This document shows positions 1 through 4,714 of a stretch of DNA of 5,784 nucleotides, piece by piece. This DNA is from Planctomycetales bacterium (GTDB lineage Bacteria; Planctomycetota; Planctomycetia; Isosphaerales; Isosphaeraceae): contig DAIDJI010000380.1 of NCBI GenBank assembly GCA_027451455.1, positions 1-5,784 of the forward strand, read 5' to 3'. The position numbers and the translations under genes are program-made. The notes below the pieces were generated by a model. The model was not told where the DNA came from and made no database searches. It saw nothing but the letters and a program-made list of their open reading frames with translations. Positions within the stretch are counted from its first letter, which is position 1. Each line of letters begins with the position of its first letter.

Positions 1-14
1 TGCGCCCCGGCGCG

Positions 15-32
15 GCGAGCGCCGGCGCTCGC
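15..32. repeat. Perfect 18-bp GC-rich palindrome
   Basis: The 18 bases starting GCGAGCGCC read identically on both strands. There is no T-run on either side, so a canonical intrinsic terminator is not supported. It could be a protein-binding site, a hairpin of a neighbouring element cut by the window edge, or chance in GC-rich DNA. Confidence 0.5.
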
Positions 33-47
33 TGAGAGCCGCCATCG

Positions 48-61
48 GCGGTGATCACCGC
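48..61. repeat. Perfect 14-bp palindrome
   Basis: GCGGTGATCACCGC is self-complementary. It overlaps a second small inverted repeat to its left (CCGCC ATC GGCGG). The function is unknown. It lies in the gene-free stretch and resembles an operator-like dyad, but no adjacent gene start supports that role. Confidence 0.45.
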
Positions 62-116
62 TGATCATCGCGAAGCCTTACCCTATCGAGCGGCCCGCGT
101 CGGGTCGGCCGGGCTT

Positions 117-171
117 CTTGAACATGGATTGGAGGTCGGGCTGCGCCGACTCCAATCCACGATCGTTGACG
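117..171. repeat. Bulged stem-loop; candidate degenerate attC or array-end terminator
   Basis: The arms 126-134 plus 136-139 pair with 146-149 plus 150-158 (13 bp), leaving G135 bulged and a 6-base loop at 140-145. AAC (121-123) and GTT (165-167) flank the stem in the arrangement of the inner triplets of attC R boxes. The whole element starts 14 bases downstream of the stop of the exported-protein gene, where its attC would be expected. However, the outer R-box bases are poor, and the bulge is on the opposite arm from the extrahelical bases of the other sites. No T-run follows, so a classical terminator is also unproven. Confidence 0.35.
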
Positions 172-184
172 GCCGAGAGCCCGG

Positions 185-529
185 CTACGGTCCGATCAGC
201 CCCGTACTGGCCAGCACCTCGACGACCTTATCATCGCGATACACCACCGCGACCTGCCAGCGTCGTTTGACGATACCTCCCTCGTAGCGATTGCAGTAGA
301 GGTAATCCAACTCGTCCCGATCGAGGAACGTGGAGTTGGCCTCGCGCCGGCATTCAAATCCCTCGGCCTCCATGAAGCGCCGGGCCTCAGCGAGGGGGGT
401 GCCGATCGGGACCTCGCGCAGGACTGCCTCGACCATGCGTTGCGGCTCCTCGATGTTCCGCGTGGCGGATCGCGGGCCGGCGAATCCGACAATCGATACA
501 ACGACCAGCACGAGACATGACGCTCTCAT
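185..529 (-). CDS. Small exported protein of unknown function, distal cassette gene
   Basis: This 114-aa protein begins with a basic residue and a hydrophobic run (about residues 4-18, LVLVVVSIVGFAG), a likely secretion signal followed by a possible cleavage site near residues 18-22. The mature part contains an IGTPLAEAR segment (42-50), EGFEC (56-60), a second cysteine at 79 and a C-terminal strand-rich part ending STGLIGP. The 'IGTP...A...ME..GF.C' pattern loosely recalls small BamE/SmpA-like exported proteins, but I would not assign a family. The start is supported by GGAGG seven bases upstream. It is the last gene of the array. Its upstream attC (attC1) has a damaged R' box and its own downstream attC is absent or degenerate, so it may no longer be mobile. 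Confidence 0.8.
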   Translation of the reverse strand: MRASCLVLVVVSIVGFAGPRSATRNIEEPQRMVEAVLREVPIGTPLAEARRFMEAEGFECRREANSTFLDRDELDYLYCNRYEGGIVKRRWQVAVVYRDDKVVEVLASTGLIGP

Positions 530-536
530 CCGTGAG

Positions 537-541
537 CCTCC
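537..541 (-). promoter_or_regulatory. Shine-Dalgarno site of the exported-protein gene
   Basis: GGAGG on the minus strand lies 7 bases before the ATG at 529. It fixes that start over internal alternatives and sits just inside the cassette, 3-4 bases after the attC1 R' box. Confidence 0.7.
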
Positions 542-544
542 GCC

Positions 545-604
545 GGCTGACGACCCGGATCAGCGGGCGGCCGTGGGCCGATCCGCTGGATCGCCTCGTT
601 AGGC
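545..604 (-). repeat. attC1 recombination site (damaged R' box)
   Basis: This 60-bp site keeps the lower arms (GATC-AGCGG, 558-566; CCGCT-G-GATC, 583-592) with G588 and T582 as extrahelical bases on the plus strand. Its upper stem is unlike the others (CGGCC 568-572, loop GTG, GGCCG 576-580). R'' (minus strand) is GCCTAAC. R' is GTCAGCC instead of GTTRRRY, so the strongly conserved G^TT cleavage triplet is lost. This predicts poor excision between the genes on either side. Confidence 0.85.
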
Positions 605-607
605 TCT

Positions 608-1051
608 CTACAACCGTACATTGATGCGGCTACCGTGATACTCCTTCGCCTCACGATTGTTCTCCGTGTCGGGGTCCCAGACTTCGCCCTCCTCTTGCAC
701 GGCCCTGGTCAGCATTCGGGCGATCACGTAGGCGTCGCCGATCGTGGAACTCTGCCAGAAGGTGACATCGTGATTGCCGATCTGCCGTAGGAAGATGCGG
801 CGGCCGAGATCGTGGAAGACACCCGCCCAGAATCTCTTCTCGGCGACTCCGGGGAAGCGCTCCTCCAGATCGAAGCCGATACCGGGCCATACCTCCTCTT
901 CGGCGAATCGCCGGAGCCGCTCCACGAAGCCGCGTTCCTCGTCGGTGCGAGCCACCTCGCCCCCGACCTCTTGGGCGAAGGCGAGCAGCGTGGAGAAGCG
1001 CTGATTTGACACCCAGAGGAATTGGTCGCCCCGGGAGATCATGCTCGACAC
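608..1051 (-). CDS. Hypothetical cassette protein, 147 aa
   Basis: I do not recognise this protein. It is soluble-looking, without a signal peptide or membrane segment. It has an N-terminal FLWVSNQRFSTLL segment (11-23), a charged helical middle (38-54), an aromatic FWAGVFHDLGRRIF stretch (74-87) and WQSSTIGDAYVIARML (99-114), which looks like a conserved core. The longest reading starts at GTG 1051. An ATG in frame at 1042 would shorten it by three residues and is equally plausible: a purine-rich stretch (GGGGGGTGAGAG) lies just before both. It ends with TAG four bases before the R'' box of attC1. It fills its cassette (551-1073) almost completely, so no own promoter is visible and transcription from upstream cassettes is likely. 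Confidence 0.8.
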   Translation of the reverse strand: MSSMISRGDQFLWVSNQRFSTLLAFAQEVGGEVARTDEERGFVERLRRFAEEEVWPGIGFDLEERFPGVAEKRFWAGVFHDLGRRIFLRQIGNHDVTFWQSSTIGDAYVIARMLTRAVQEEGEVWDPDTENNREAKEYHGSRINVRL

Positions 1052-1067
1052 GCTCTCACCCCCCGCC

Positions 1068-1125
1068 GTCTAACGAAAAAGATCAGCGGCCCGCGCAGCG
1101 GGTCCGCTGGATCGCCTCGTTAGAC
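1068..1125 (-). repeat. attC2 recombination site
   Basis: This 58-bp site is bounded by GTCTAAC and GTTAGAC. On the plus strand GATC-AGCGG-CCCGC, loop GCA, then GCGGG-T-CCGCT-G-GATC fold into a stem with T and G extrahelical on the 3' arm, as expected for the recombining bottom strand of cassettes read on the minus strand. The R'' box contains the TAA stop of the SUKH gene. Confidence 0.93.
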
Positions 1126-1674
1126 GACGGATTCGCCGCCGTACTCGGCCAGGACCCGCTTGGCATGTCGGCGCAACCTCTTGACTGGGCACCGCGGAGC
1201 GTTCGCCCGCACAAACGCGTCGGTGTATTCGGCGAAGGTGGTGGCCGAGATCTTGAGCCCACGGAGCAGGTGCCGGTCCACATCGTAATTGAAGTATACG
1301 ATCGGGAGCTCGCCGCCGATAGGCGCCGCCTCGATATCCCATGCGTCACAATCGCCGTCATGGCCGTGATTCAGGAGGACATAACGCGGCGGCAACCCTT
1401 CGGCGCGAAAGGCCGCGTTGAGGGAGAGGATATGCGCATGGCTCTCGAAATCATCGCCGATGCTGTTGAACCAGCCGCCGTAGGACGAGCAGGCCGCTGC
1501 GACCTCGATGAACAGCGACGGCACCGCGATCCGGAGGGCGGATTCGATCCGCGCGATGCTCTCGGCCGTGGGCGGGCGAGACGGGTACCACCCGGACGAT
1601 CCCCACGGCTCGAACGCCGCCGGGAGCAAGTCGAGCAGTACGGCCTTCGGTAGGTACTCAGTGTGTGGGATCAT
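1120..1674 (-). CDS. SMI1/KNR4 (SUKH) domain protein, possible orphan immunity protein
   Basis: The 184-aa protein has the SUKH pattern: PPTAESIARIESALRIAVPS (34-53), the helix after it, a GGWFN segment (66-70), and a strand region with ILSLN (82-86), LPPRYVLLNHG (94-104), DGDCDAWD (106-113) and PIVYFNYD (124-131), then a final helix (TTFAEYTDAFV, 145-155). Bacterial SUKH proteins often act as immunity proteins that bind and neutralise polymorphic or contact-dependent toxins; some have other roles. No toxin lies next to it. The start is ATG 1674, only 13 bases inside the cassette, with no visible Shine-Dalgarno site, so translation may depend on the upstream message. The TAA stop lies within the R'' box of attC2. 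A C-terminal basic patch (CPVKRLRRHAKR) is extra to the domain. Confidence 0.85.
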   Translation of the reverse strand: MIPHTEYLPKAVLLDLLPAAFEPWGSSGWYPSRPPTAESIARIESALRIAVPSLFIEVAAACSSYGGWFNSIGDDFESHAHILSLNAAFRAEGLPPRYVLLNHGHDGDCDAWDIEAAPIGGELPIVYFNYDVDRHLLRGLKISATTFAEYTDAFVRANAPRCPVKRLRRHAKRVLAEYGGESVV

Positions 1675-1681
1675 TATCGAC

Positions 1682-1739
1682 GGCTAACGACCAAGATCAG
1701 CGGCCCGCGCAGCGGGTCCGCTGGATCGCTCTGTTAGCT
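1682..1739 (-). repeat. attC3 recombination site
   Basis: This 58-bp site is bounded by GGCTAAC and GTTAGCT, with the standard arms (GATC-AGCGG-CCCGC, loop GCA, GCGGG-T-CCGCT-G-GATC). The outer boxes do not match each other exactly in the array. R'' (AGCTAAC) carries the TAA stop of the zinc-binding protein gene and matches the 5' end of that same cassette at attC4. Confidence 0.93.
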
Positions 1740-2207
1740 GAATCCATGCCCACCGCGGAACATTTGGCAGTGACTCTCGAAGCCGCCGAATATCGCCCGC
1801 TGCCCTCCACAATGCGGACAGACCAGCCGATCAGGCACGTCGACGCGGCTCTCCTCGAACGGCTGCTGACATTCGGGGCAATCTCCAGGCTCTAGCTCCA
1901 CGGGGAGCGGGATATAGTATTGCCCCTTCGAAAGCACCTCGTCGAGCCTCGCCGCGACACCGCGAAGGAACGGATACGCGTTACGCGCCTCGGCCAGGAA
2001 CGCCGAATACCAGCGTCGCCAGACATTTCGCTCGATGGTCCGAGGGATGTAGAGCCGGAAGTAGCACCGCGGACAGAACCACGAGCGGAATCCGTCGTCG
2101 ATCGCCGGATACTCCAGCGCGGACCAAGGACCGAAGCGGAAGCTCGTCTCGACGCCCGCCCACTCGCGGCCGCAGTCTGGGCACGTCACTGGGAAGCCCC
2201 ACCCCAT
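1734..2207 (-). CDS. Zinc-ribbon-like protein with four CxxC motifs
   Basis: The 157-aa protein has two pairs of CxxC knuckles: CPDC (9-12) with CPRC (45-48), and CPEC (110-113) with CPHC (130-133). This suggests two structural zinc sites, one at each end, separated by a basic aromatic helical linker (ERNVWRRWYSAFLAEARNAY, 59-78) and a YYIPLPVELEP strand (97-107). Such modules bind nucleic acid or protein; the role here is unknown. ATG 2207 is chosen because it follows GAGGGG by 8 bases and lies just inside the cassette. The frame stays open upstream through attC4, which would give a false 309-aa protein. The TAA stop is supplied by the R'' box of attC3 (FS, then TAA in AGCTAAC). Confidence 0.82.
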   Translation of the reverse strand: MGWGFPVTCPDCGREWAGVETSFRFGPWSALEYPAIDDGFRSWFCPRCYFRLYIPRTIERNVWRRWYSAFLAEARNAYPFLRGVAARLDEVLSKGQYYIPLPVELEPGDCPECQQPFEESRVDVPDRLVCPHCGGQRAIFGGFESHCQMFRGGHGFS

Positions 2208-2215
2208 CGGAACCG

Positions 2216-2227
2216 CCCCTCGCCTCC
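2216..2227 (-). promoter_or_regulatory. Purine-rich ribosome-binding region deciding the start at 2207
   Basis: On the minus strand GGAGG (2223-2227) is followed by GAGGGG (2216-2221), the latter 8 bases before ATG 2207. Lying between attC4 and the ATG, it argues that the gene starts inside its own cassette and not upstream of the attC. Confidence 0.55.
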
Positions 2228-2230
2228 GAC

Positions 2231-2290
2231 AGCTAACGACCAAGATCAGCGGCCCGCCGCAGGCGGGTCCGCTGGATCGCCTCGTTAGAC
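2231..2290 (-). repeat. attC4 recombination site
   Basis: This 60-bp site is bounded by AGCTAAC and GTTAGAC. Its upper stem is one pair longer than in attC2 (CCCGCC, loop GCA, GGCGGG), with T and G extrahelical on the 3' arm. R'' (GTCTAAC) supplies the TAA stop of the antitoxin candidate. The two outer boxes differ at two bases, but each matches the other end of its own cassette. Confidence 0.93.
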
Positions 2291-2521
2291 GGGCTGACCC
2301 GGGAATTCGTACACGGGGGTCGCGAGCATCCGCGACGGGCGCGACTGACCCCAGACGATCTCGTGGATCCGCTCGACCGTCTCGGGGGAGTACAGCCTCT
2401 CGCCGGTGACTCGAGAGACGCGTGCGGGGACCCGCTCGATGACGATCAGGCCTCCGGGGACCTCGGCGATGTAGGTCACCTCCTGCTCCGAGAACTCCTC
2501 GGCGGGATACGCGGCGGACAT
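2285..2521 (-). CDS. Candidate antitoxin, YgiT/MqsA-like without zinc-binding cysteines
   Basis: The 78-aa protein has the layout of YgiT-type antitoxin N-domains: a short strand VTYIAE (15-20), GGLIVIERVPARV (23-35), a turn where the second CxxC normally lies (here SRVTGE, 36-41), then YSPETVERIHEIV (44-56). The cysteines of the classical zinc finger are all absent, so any fold must hold without zinc. A C-terminal tail ends PVYEFPG. The gene begins directly after the TGA of the DUF4258 gene, with AGGAGG 6 bases before its ATG, so the pair is probably translationally coupled. YgiT-like partners are commonly found next to DUF4258 genes. The stop TAA is in the R'' box of attC4. The family call rests on pattern and context. 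Confidence 0.7.
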   Translation of the reverse strand: MSAAYPAEEFSEQEVTYIAEVPGGLIVIERVPARVSRVTGERLYSPETVERIHEIVWGQSRPSRMLATPVYEFPGQPV

Positions 2522-2833
2522 TCACGGCCTCCTGCGGCGGTAGTCTTCCCACAGGGCGGGATCGGGCTCGTAGAGCGTGATGATCTTGACCAGGGGACGA
2601 GACGGGTAGCTGCATTGGATATGGAGCGGGCGATCGGCGAGGGTGAAGCCCAGCACCAAGCAACTCGGCCCGTACTTGTCGTCCGGGTAGTCCTCGATCA
2701 CCTCGCAGGTCGCGACCGCCTCGCGCAGCTCCGCAACGGAGACGTGCCGCCGGATACTCTGGTCGAGCGCGTGCTGCGAGAACTCGAACGCTCCCGCGGC
2801 GACTTTCTCGCGGATCCCTTCGCCCAGGTCCAT
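2522..2833 (-). CDS. DUF4258 family protein, candidate type II toxin
   Basis: The 103-aa protein shows the DUF4258 pattern: EFSQHALDQSIRRHVS (17-32), an ELREAV helix (35-40), EVIEDYPDDKYGPSCLVLG (44-62), the RPLHIQC strand (68-74), and a final KIITLYEPDPALWEDYRRR (83-101). DUF4258 proteins are small RelE/ParE-like-fold proteins, often paired with YgiT-type antitoxins and predicted to act as toxins. Catalytic residues are not established; the FSxHA histidine and the RPLH histidine are the obvious candidates. ATG 2833 matches the usual start of the domain; a TTG at 2869 would add 12 residues. No strong Shine-Dalgarno site precedes it. It is the first gene of a two-gene cassette, toxin before antitoxin, the order known from mqsRA and higBA. 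Confidence 0.8.
   Translation of the reverse strand: MDLGEGIREKVAAGAFEFSQHALDQSIRRHVSVAELREAVATCEVIEDYPDDKYGPSCLVLGFTLADRPLHIQCSYPSRPLVKIITLYEPDPALWEDYRRRRP
2528..2533 (-). promoter_or_regulatory. Strong Shine-Dalgarno site of the antitoxin candidate
   Basis: AGGAGG on the minus strand lies inside the last codons of the DUF4258 gene, 6 bases before ATG 2521. It is stronger than anything before the DUF4258 start, which would favour antitoxin over toxin translation. Confidence 0.75.
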
Positions 2834-2840
2834 ACGGCTG

Positions 2841-2869
2841 AAGCTACCAGTCGGGCGCCAGCTTGGCAA
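2841..2869 (-). promoter_or_regulatory. Weak candidate promoter of the toxin-antitoxin cassette
   Basis: On the minus strand TTGCCA (2864-2869, 5 of 6 to the sigma-70 -35 consensus) is followed after 17 bases by TAGCTT (2841-2846, 3 of 6 to the -10 consensus). Transcription would begin about at ATG 2833, giving a leaderless message. TA cassettes in integrons often carry their own promoter, which is why I note it; the -10 match is poor. Confidence 0.25.
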
Positions 2870-2882
2870 GCGACCCAGATCG

Positions 2883-2943
2883 GTCTAACGCCCAAATTCA
2901 TCGGCCCGCCGCCAGGCGGGTCCGCTGCATCGCTTCGTTAGAC
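2883..2943 (-). repeat. attC5 recombination site
   Basis: This 61-bp site is bounded by GTCTAAC and GTTAGAC. It diverges from the main type: ATTCATCGG replaces GATCAGCGG on the left arm and CCGCTGCATC replaces CCGCTGGATC on the right. The upper stem CCCGCC, loop GCCA, GGCGGG and the extrahelical T are kept. R'' contains the TAA stop of the ankyrin gene. Confidence 0.92.
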
Positions 2944-3441
2944 ATCCTGCGATTCAAGGACTTGTACGGCCTCCGCCTGCCCCGTCCGACACGCCGTATC
3001 GGCGGGGCGCTCGCCTCGGTAGTTGAGTAAGCCACGATCCGCCCCGTGGGCCAACAGCACGCGAATGGCCTCCACGTGGCCGGCGAACGCCGCGCTGTGG
3101 AGCGGCGCATAGCCTTGGGGGCGGGTCTGAGCGTTCACGTCCGCACCGGCCTCGAGTAAGGCCTCGCACACCGCCGCATGGCCGAGCATCGCGGCCGAAT
3201 GCAACGGCGTGAAGTCGTTGTTCCGCGCGGCCCGCGGATCGGCCAGGACAGGTGAGGCCAGGAGGTATCTCACGGCGTCGACGACACCGGAAGCGGCCGC
3301 CCAATGGAGGGCCGTCAATTCCCCGGGATCGCCGTCGAGTCGAACCGCCAGCCCGCCATGATCGGCGACCAATCGTGTGAGCGTCGCGACGTCCCCGGCC
3401 TTGGCCGCCGCCTGGACAGCGATCGCGATCCGGTCAGCCAT
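2938..3441 (-). CDS. Ankyrin-repeat protein
   Basis: The 167-aa protein is made almost wholly of ankyrin repeats: an N-terminal capping repeat (about 5-35, AAKAGDVATLTRLV), then TALHWAAASGVVDAVRYLL (43-61), TPLHSAAMLGHAAVCEALLEAG (78-99), APLHSAAFAGHVEAIRVLLAHG (112-133) and a C-terminal cap (145-164, RPADTACRTGQAEAVQVLES). Ankyrin stacks bind proteins; the partner is unknown. No signal peptide is seen, so it is probably cytoplasmic. ATG 3441 is chosen because GGAGAG lies 6 bases upstream; a reading that begins earlier would start inside attC6. The TAA stop is within the R'' box of attC5. Nearly the whole cassette (2889-3462) is coding. Confidence 0.92.
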   Translation of the reverse strand: MADRIAIAVQAAAKAGDVATLTRLVADHGGLAVRLDGDPGELTALHWAAASGVVDAVRYLLASPVLADPRAARNNDFTPLHSAAMLGHAAVCEALLEAGADVNAQTRPQGYAPLHSAAFAGHVEAIRVLLAHGADRGLLNYRGERPADTACRTGQAEAVQVLESQDV

Positions 3442-3447
3442 GCCTGT

Positions 3448-3453
3448 CTCTCC
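3448..3453 (-). promoter_or_regulatory. Shine-Dalgarno site of the ankyrin gene
   Basis: GGAGAG on the minus strand, 6 bases before ATG 3441, decides this start against an in-frame TTG at 3468 that lies within attC6. Confidence 0.65.
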
Positions 3454-3456
3454 GTC

Positions 3457-3517
3457 GTCTAACGCCAAAGATCAGCGGCCCGCCGTCAGGCGGGTCCGCT
3501 GGATCGACTTGTTAGCC
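3457..3517 (-). repeat. attC6 recombination site
   Basis: This 61-bp site is bounded by GTCTAAC and GTTAGCC, with arms GATC-AGCGG-CCCGCC, loop GTCA, GGCGGG-T-CCGCT-G-GATC. The two outer boxes disagree in the array, while each agrees with the far end of its own cassette (ankyrin on the left, DUF1963 on the right). Confidence 0.93.
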
Positions 3518-3558
3518 GGGGCCGCTCACTTCCCGCGGCGCCTTCAGCCTGCGGCCCC
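3518..3558. repeat. Inverted repeat between the DUF1963 gene and attC6
   Basis: GGGGCCGC (3518-3525) and GCGGCCCC (3551-3558) are perfectly complementary around a 25-base spacer that itself contains CCGCGG. They lie in the 67-base gap between the TAG of the DUF1963 gene and the attC R'' box, the longest such gap in the array. A weak terminator or an extension of the attC structure are possible; no T-run follows. Confidence 0.35.
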
Positions 3559-3584
3559 GCGTCCCTGCTCCTTTCCTCGGCTCC

Positions 3585-4607
3585 CTACGAGCATTGACTC
3601 ACCTGGCGAACCGGCCACTCGGGACAATGACGGCAAATGAAATAGAAGATCGAGCCGGCATCCCCTAACATCAATCCATGGGCATTGATGATCGTTTTAG
3701 GCCAAGGGTTGGCCAGGTGCTTCTCCTCCACGGGGAGCCAACGCCGGAAGGTCCCTCCGTCGAACTCCCAGCTCGCTACAGACAGCAGATGCCGCATCGA
3801 TCGCCCACAACGGCAGACCGGCGTCTCGTCTCCCTGAATCCAGCTCGGATAACCGCCGATCTTGGTGCCCGGGCAGGTGCTTAGCTCCCATTCGTAGAGG
3901 GTCGAGGGCTCGTCCAGGATGTCTTTGCCCCAATAATCGAGCGGCCGTTCCCCGGCCCGCGCCCCCAGTAGCTCGCGCGGCGACCAGCGCTCGATCTTGT
4001 CCCGGCAATCCTGCTCGAGTTCATCGTAGGGCGGGTATTCGGTGACGCGCTCCGGCAGCAATACGCAGGGAGTTGGCAGGTAGCAATCCTCTGCAGATCG
4101 TGGAGGAGGGATGTCCTCCAAGAGGTCCGGGGCCTCCCCCCGCCTGTGCCAATAGACGCGGTGCTCCGCCCAGGGGTGATGATCCTGGGGACACCAGAGG
4201 AGCTGGAACAGATCCTCTCGCTCCGGGAAACCCAACTCCGGGAATTCCTCCTTTCGCAACTGGAGGATGCTGACCAGCGGCGAACGGTGCTCGTCGCAGA
4301 CCGGCCAATCTCGACCCTTCGGCCAGTAGAACGCTCCGCCGATCTTGCTGCCGTCGCGTGGCGGCTCGGGACCACGTCTCGGATGCAATCGTACGGCGGT
4401 CCTGGCTCGCCCGGCGAGTTCGGGCAGGAGGCGACCGACATCGAGGCAGGGCGGTTGCGTCGTTCGTTTCGCCCCGGGCCCCAGGGCTGAGTCTGGATCG
4501 ATTGGGGGAGTCACGCGGGGATTCCTTGGAATTCGGCAGGCTCGGATGACGGCGGCTGCGCCACCCGAACCGAGCAACCAGAGAGCGTGCCTGCGACTGA
4601 CTATCAT
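3585..4607 (-). CDS. DUF1963 (YwqG-like) protein with twin-arginine N-terminus
   Basis: The protein is 340 aa from ATG 4607 (342 from the in-frame GTG 4613; positions below count from that GTG). The start SRRHALWLLGSGGAAAV (6-22) looks like a twin-arginine export signal, and Cys26 could be a lipid-attachment site, although Arg at -2 is unusual. The body shows DUF1963 hallmarks: SKIGGAFYWP (89-98), WPVCDEH (103-109), LVSILQLRKEEFPEL (113-127), PERVTEYP (187-194), then the second TKIGGYPSWIQGDE (250-263) and a C-terminal sheet. CRCG (267-270) and CRHC (327-330) could bind a metal. DUF1963 function is poorly defined. It is the largest gene of the array, with no clear Shine-Dalgarno site. Its TAG lies 67 bases before attC6, unlike most neighbours. 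Confidence 0.83.
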   Translation of the reverse strand: MIVSRRHALWLLGSGGAAAVIRACRIPRNPRVTPPIDPDSALGPGAKRTTQPPCLDVGRLLPELAGRARTAVRLHPRRGPEPPRDGSKIGGAFYWPKGRDWPVCDEHRSPLVSILQLRKEEFPELGFPEREDLFQLLWCPQDHHPWAEHRVYWHRRGEAPDLLEDIPPPRSAEDCYLPTPCVLLPERVTEYPPYDELEQDCRDKIERWSPRELLGARAGERPLDYWGKDILDEPSTLYEWELSTCPGTKIGGYPSWIQGDETPVCRCGRSMRHLLSVASWEFDGGTFRRWLPVEEKHLANPWPKTIINAHGLMLGDAGSIFYFICRHCPEWPVRQVSQCS

Positions 4608-4656
4608 GGCCACCGCATGGGATTCTCTGCCTTGGCCTCGCGCCGCCAGACAACGC

Positions 4657-4714
4657 GGCTAACGACCAAGATCAGCGGCCCGCGGAGCGGGTCCGCTGGA
4701 TCGCAATGTTAGCC
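4657..4714 (-). repeat. attC7 recombination site
   Basis: This 58-bp site is bounded by GGCTAAC and GTTAGCC, with arms GATC-AGCGG-CCCGC, loop GGA, GCGGG-T-CCGCT-G-GATC. R'' holds the TAA stop of the 148-aa protein gene. Confidence 0.93.

Larger units (their letters stand above)
1..184. other. Non-coding stretch beyond the last cassette gene
   Basis: I see no convincing gene here. The stretch holds a perfect 18-bp palindrome (15-32), a perfect 14-bp palindrome (48-61) and a 13-bp bulged stem-loop (126-158), the last close behind the stop of the exported-protein gene. It may be the junction between the distal end of the array and flanking chromosome, or the remains of a further cassette. Confidence 0.5.

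Noticed and set aside
126..158. Classical rho-independent terminator after the last gene
   Set aside because: The stem is good, but neither side carries the run of T expected, so I list it only as a hairpin of uncertain role.
1006..1653. A 215-codon open frame on the plus strand
   Set aside because: It lies opposite the SUKH gene and includes attC2. It is an artefact of high GC, and its product shows no family features.
1734..2663. A single 309-codon minus-strand reading frame ending at the zinc-binding protein stop
   Set aside because: It runs through attC4 and across the toxin-antitoxin genes in another frame. The part before 2207 has no recognisable protein, and a purine-rich ribosome-binding site supports ATG 2207.
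2363..2941. A 192-codon open frame on the plus strand
   Set aside because: It is opposite the toxin-antitoxin pair, which has recognisable protein patterns and a ribosome-binding site; the plus frame reads into attC5 and has no family features.
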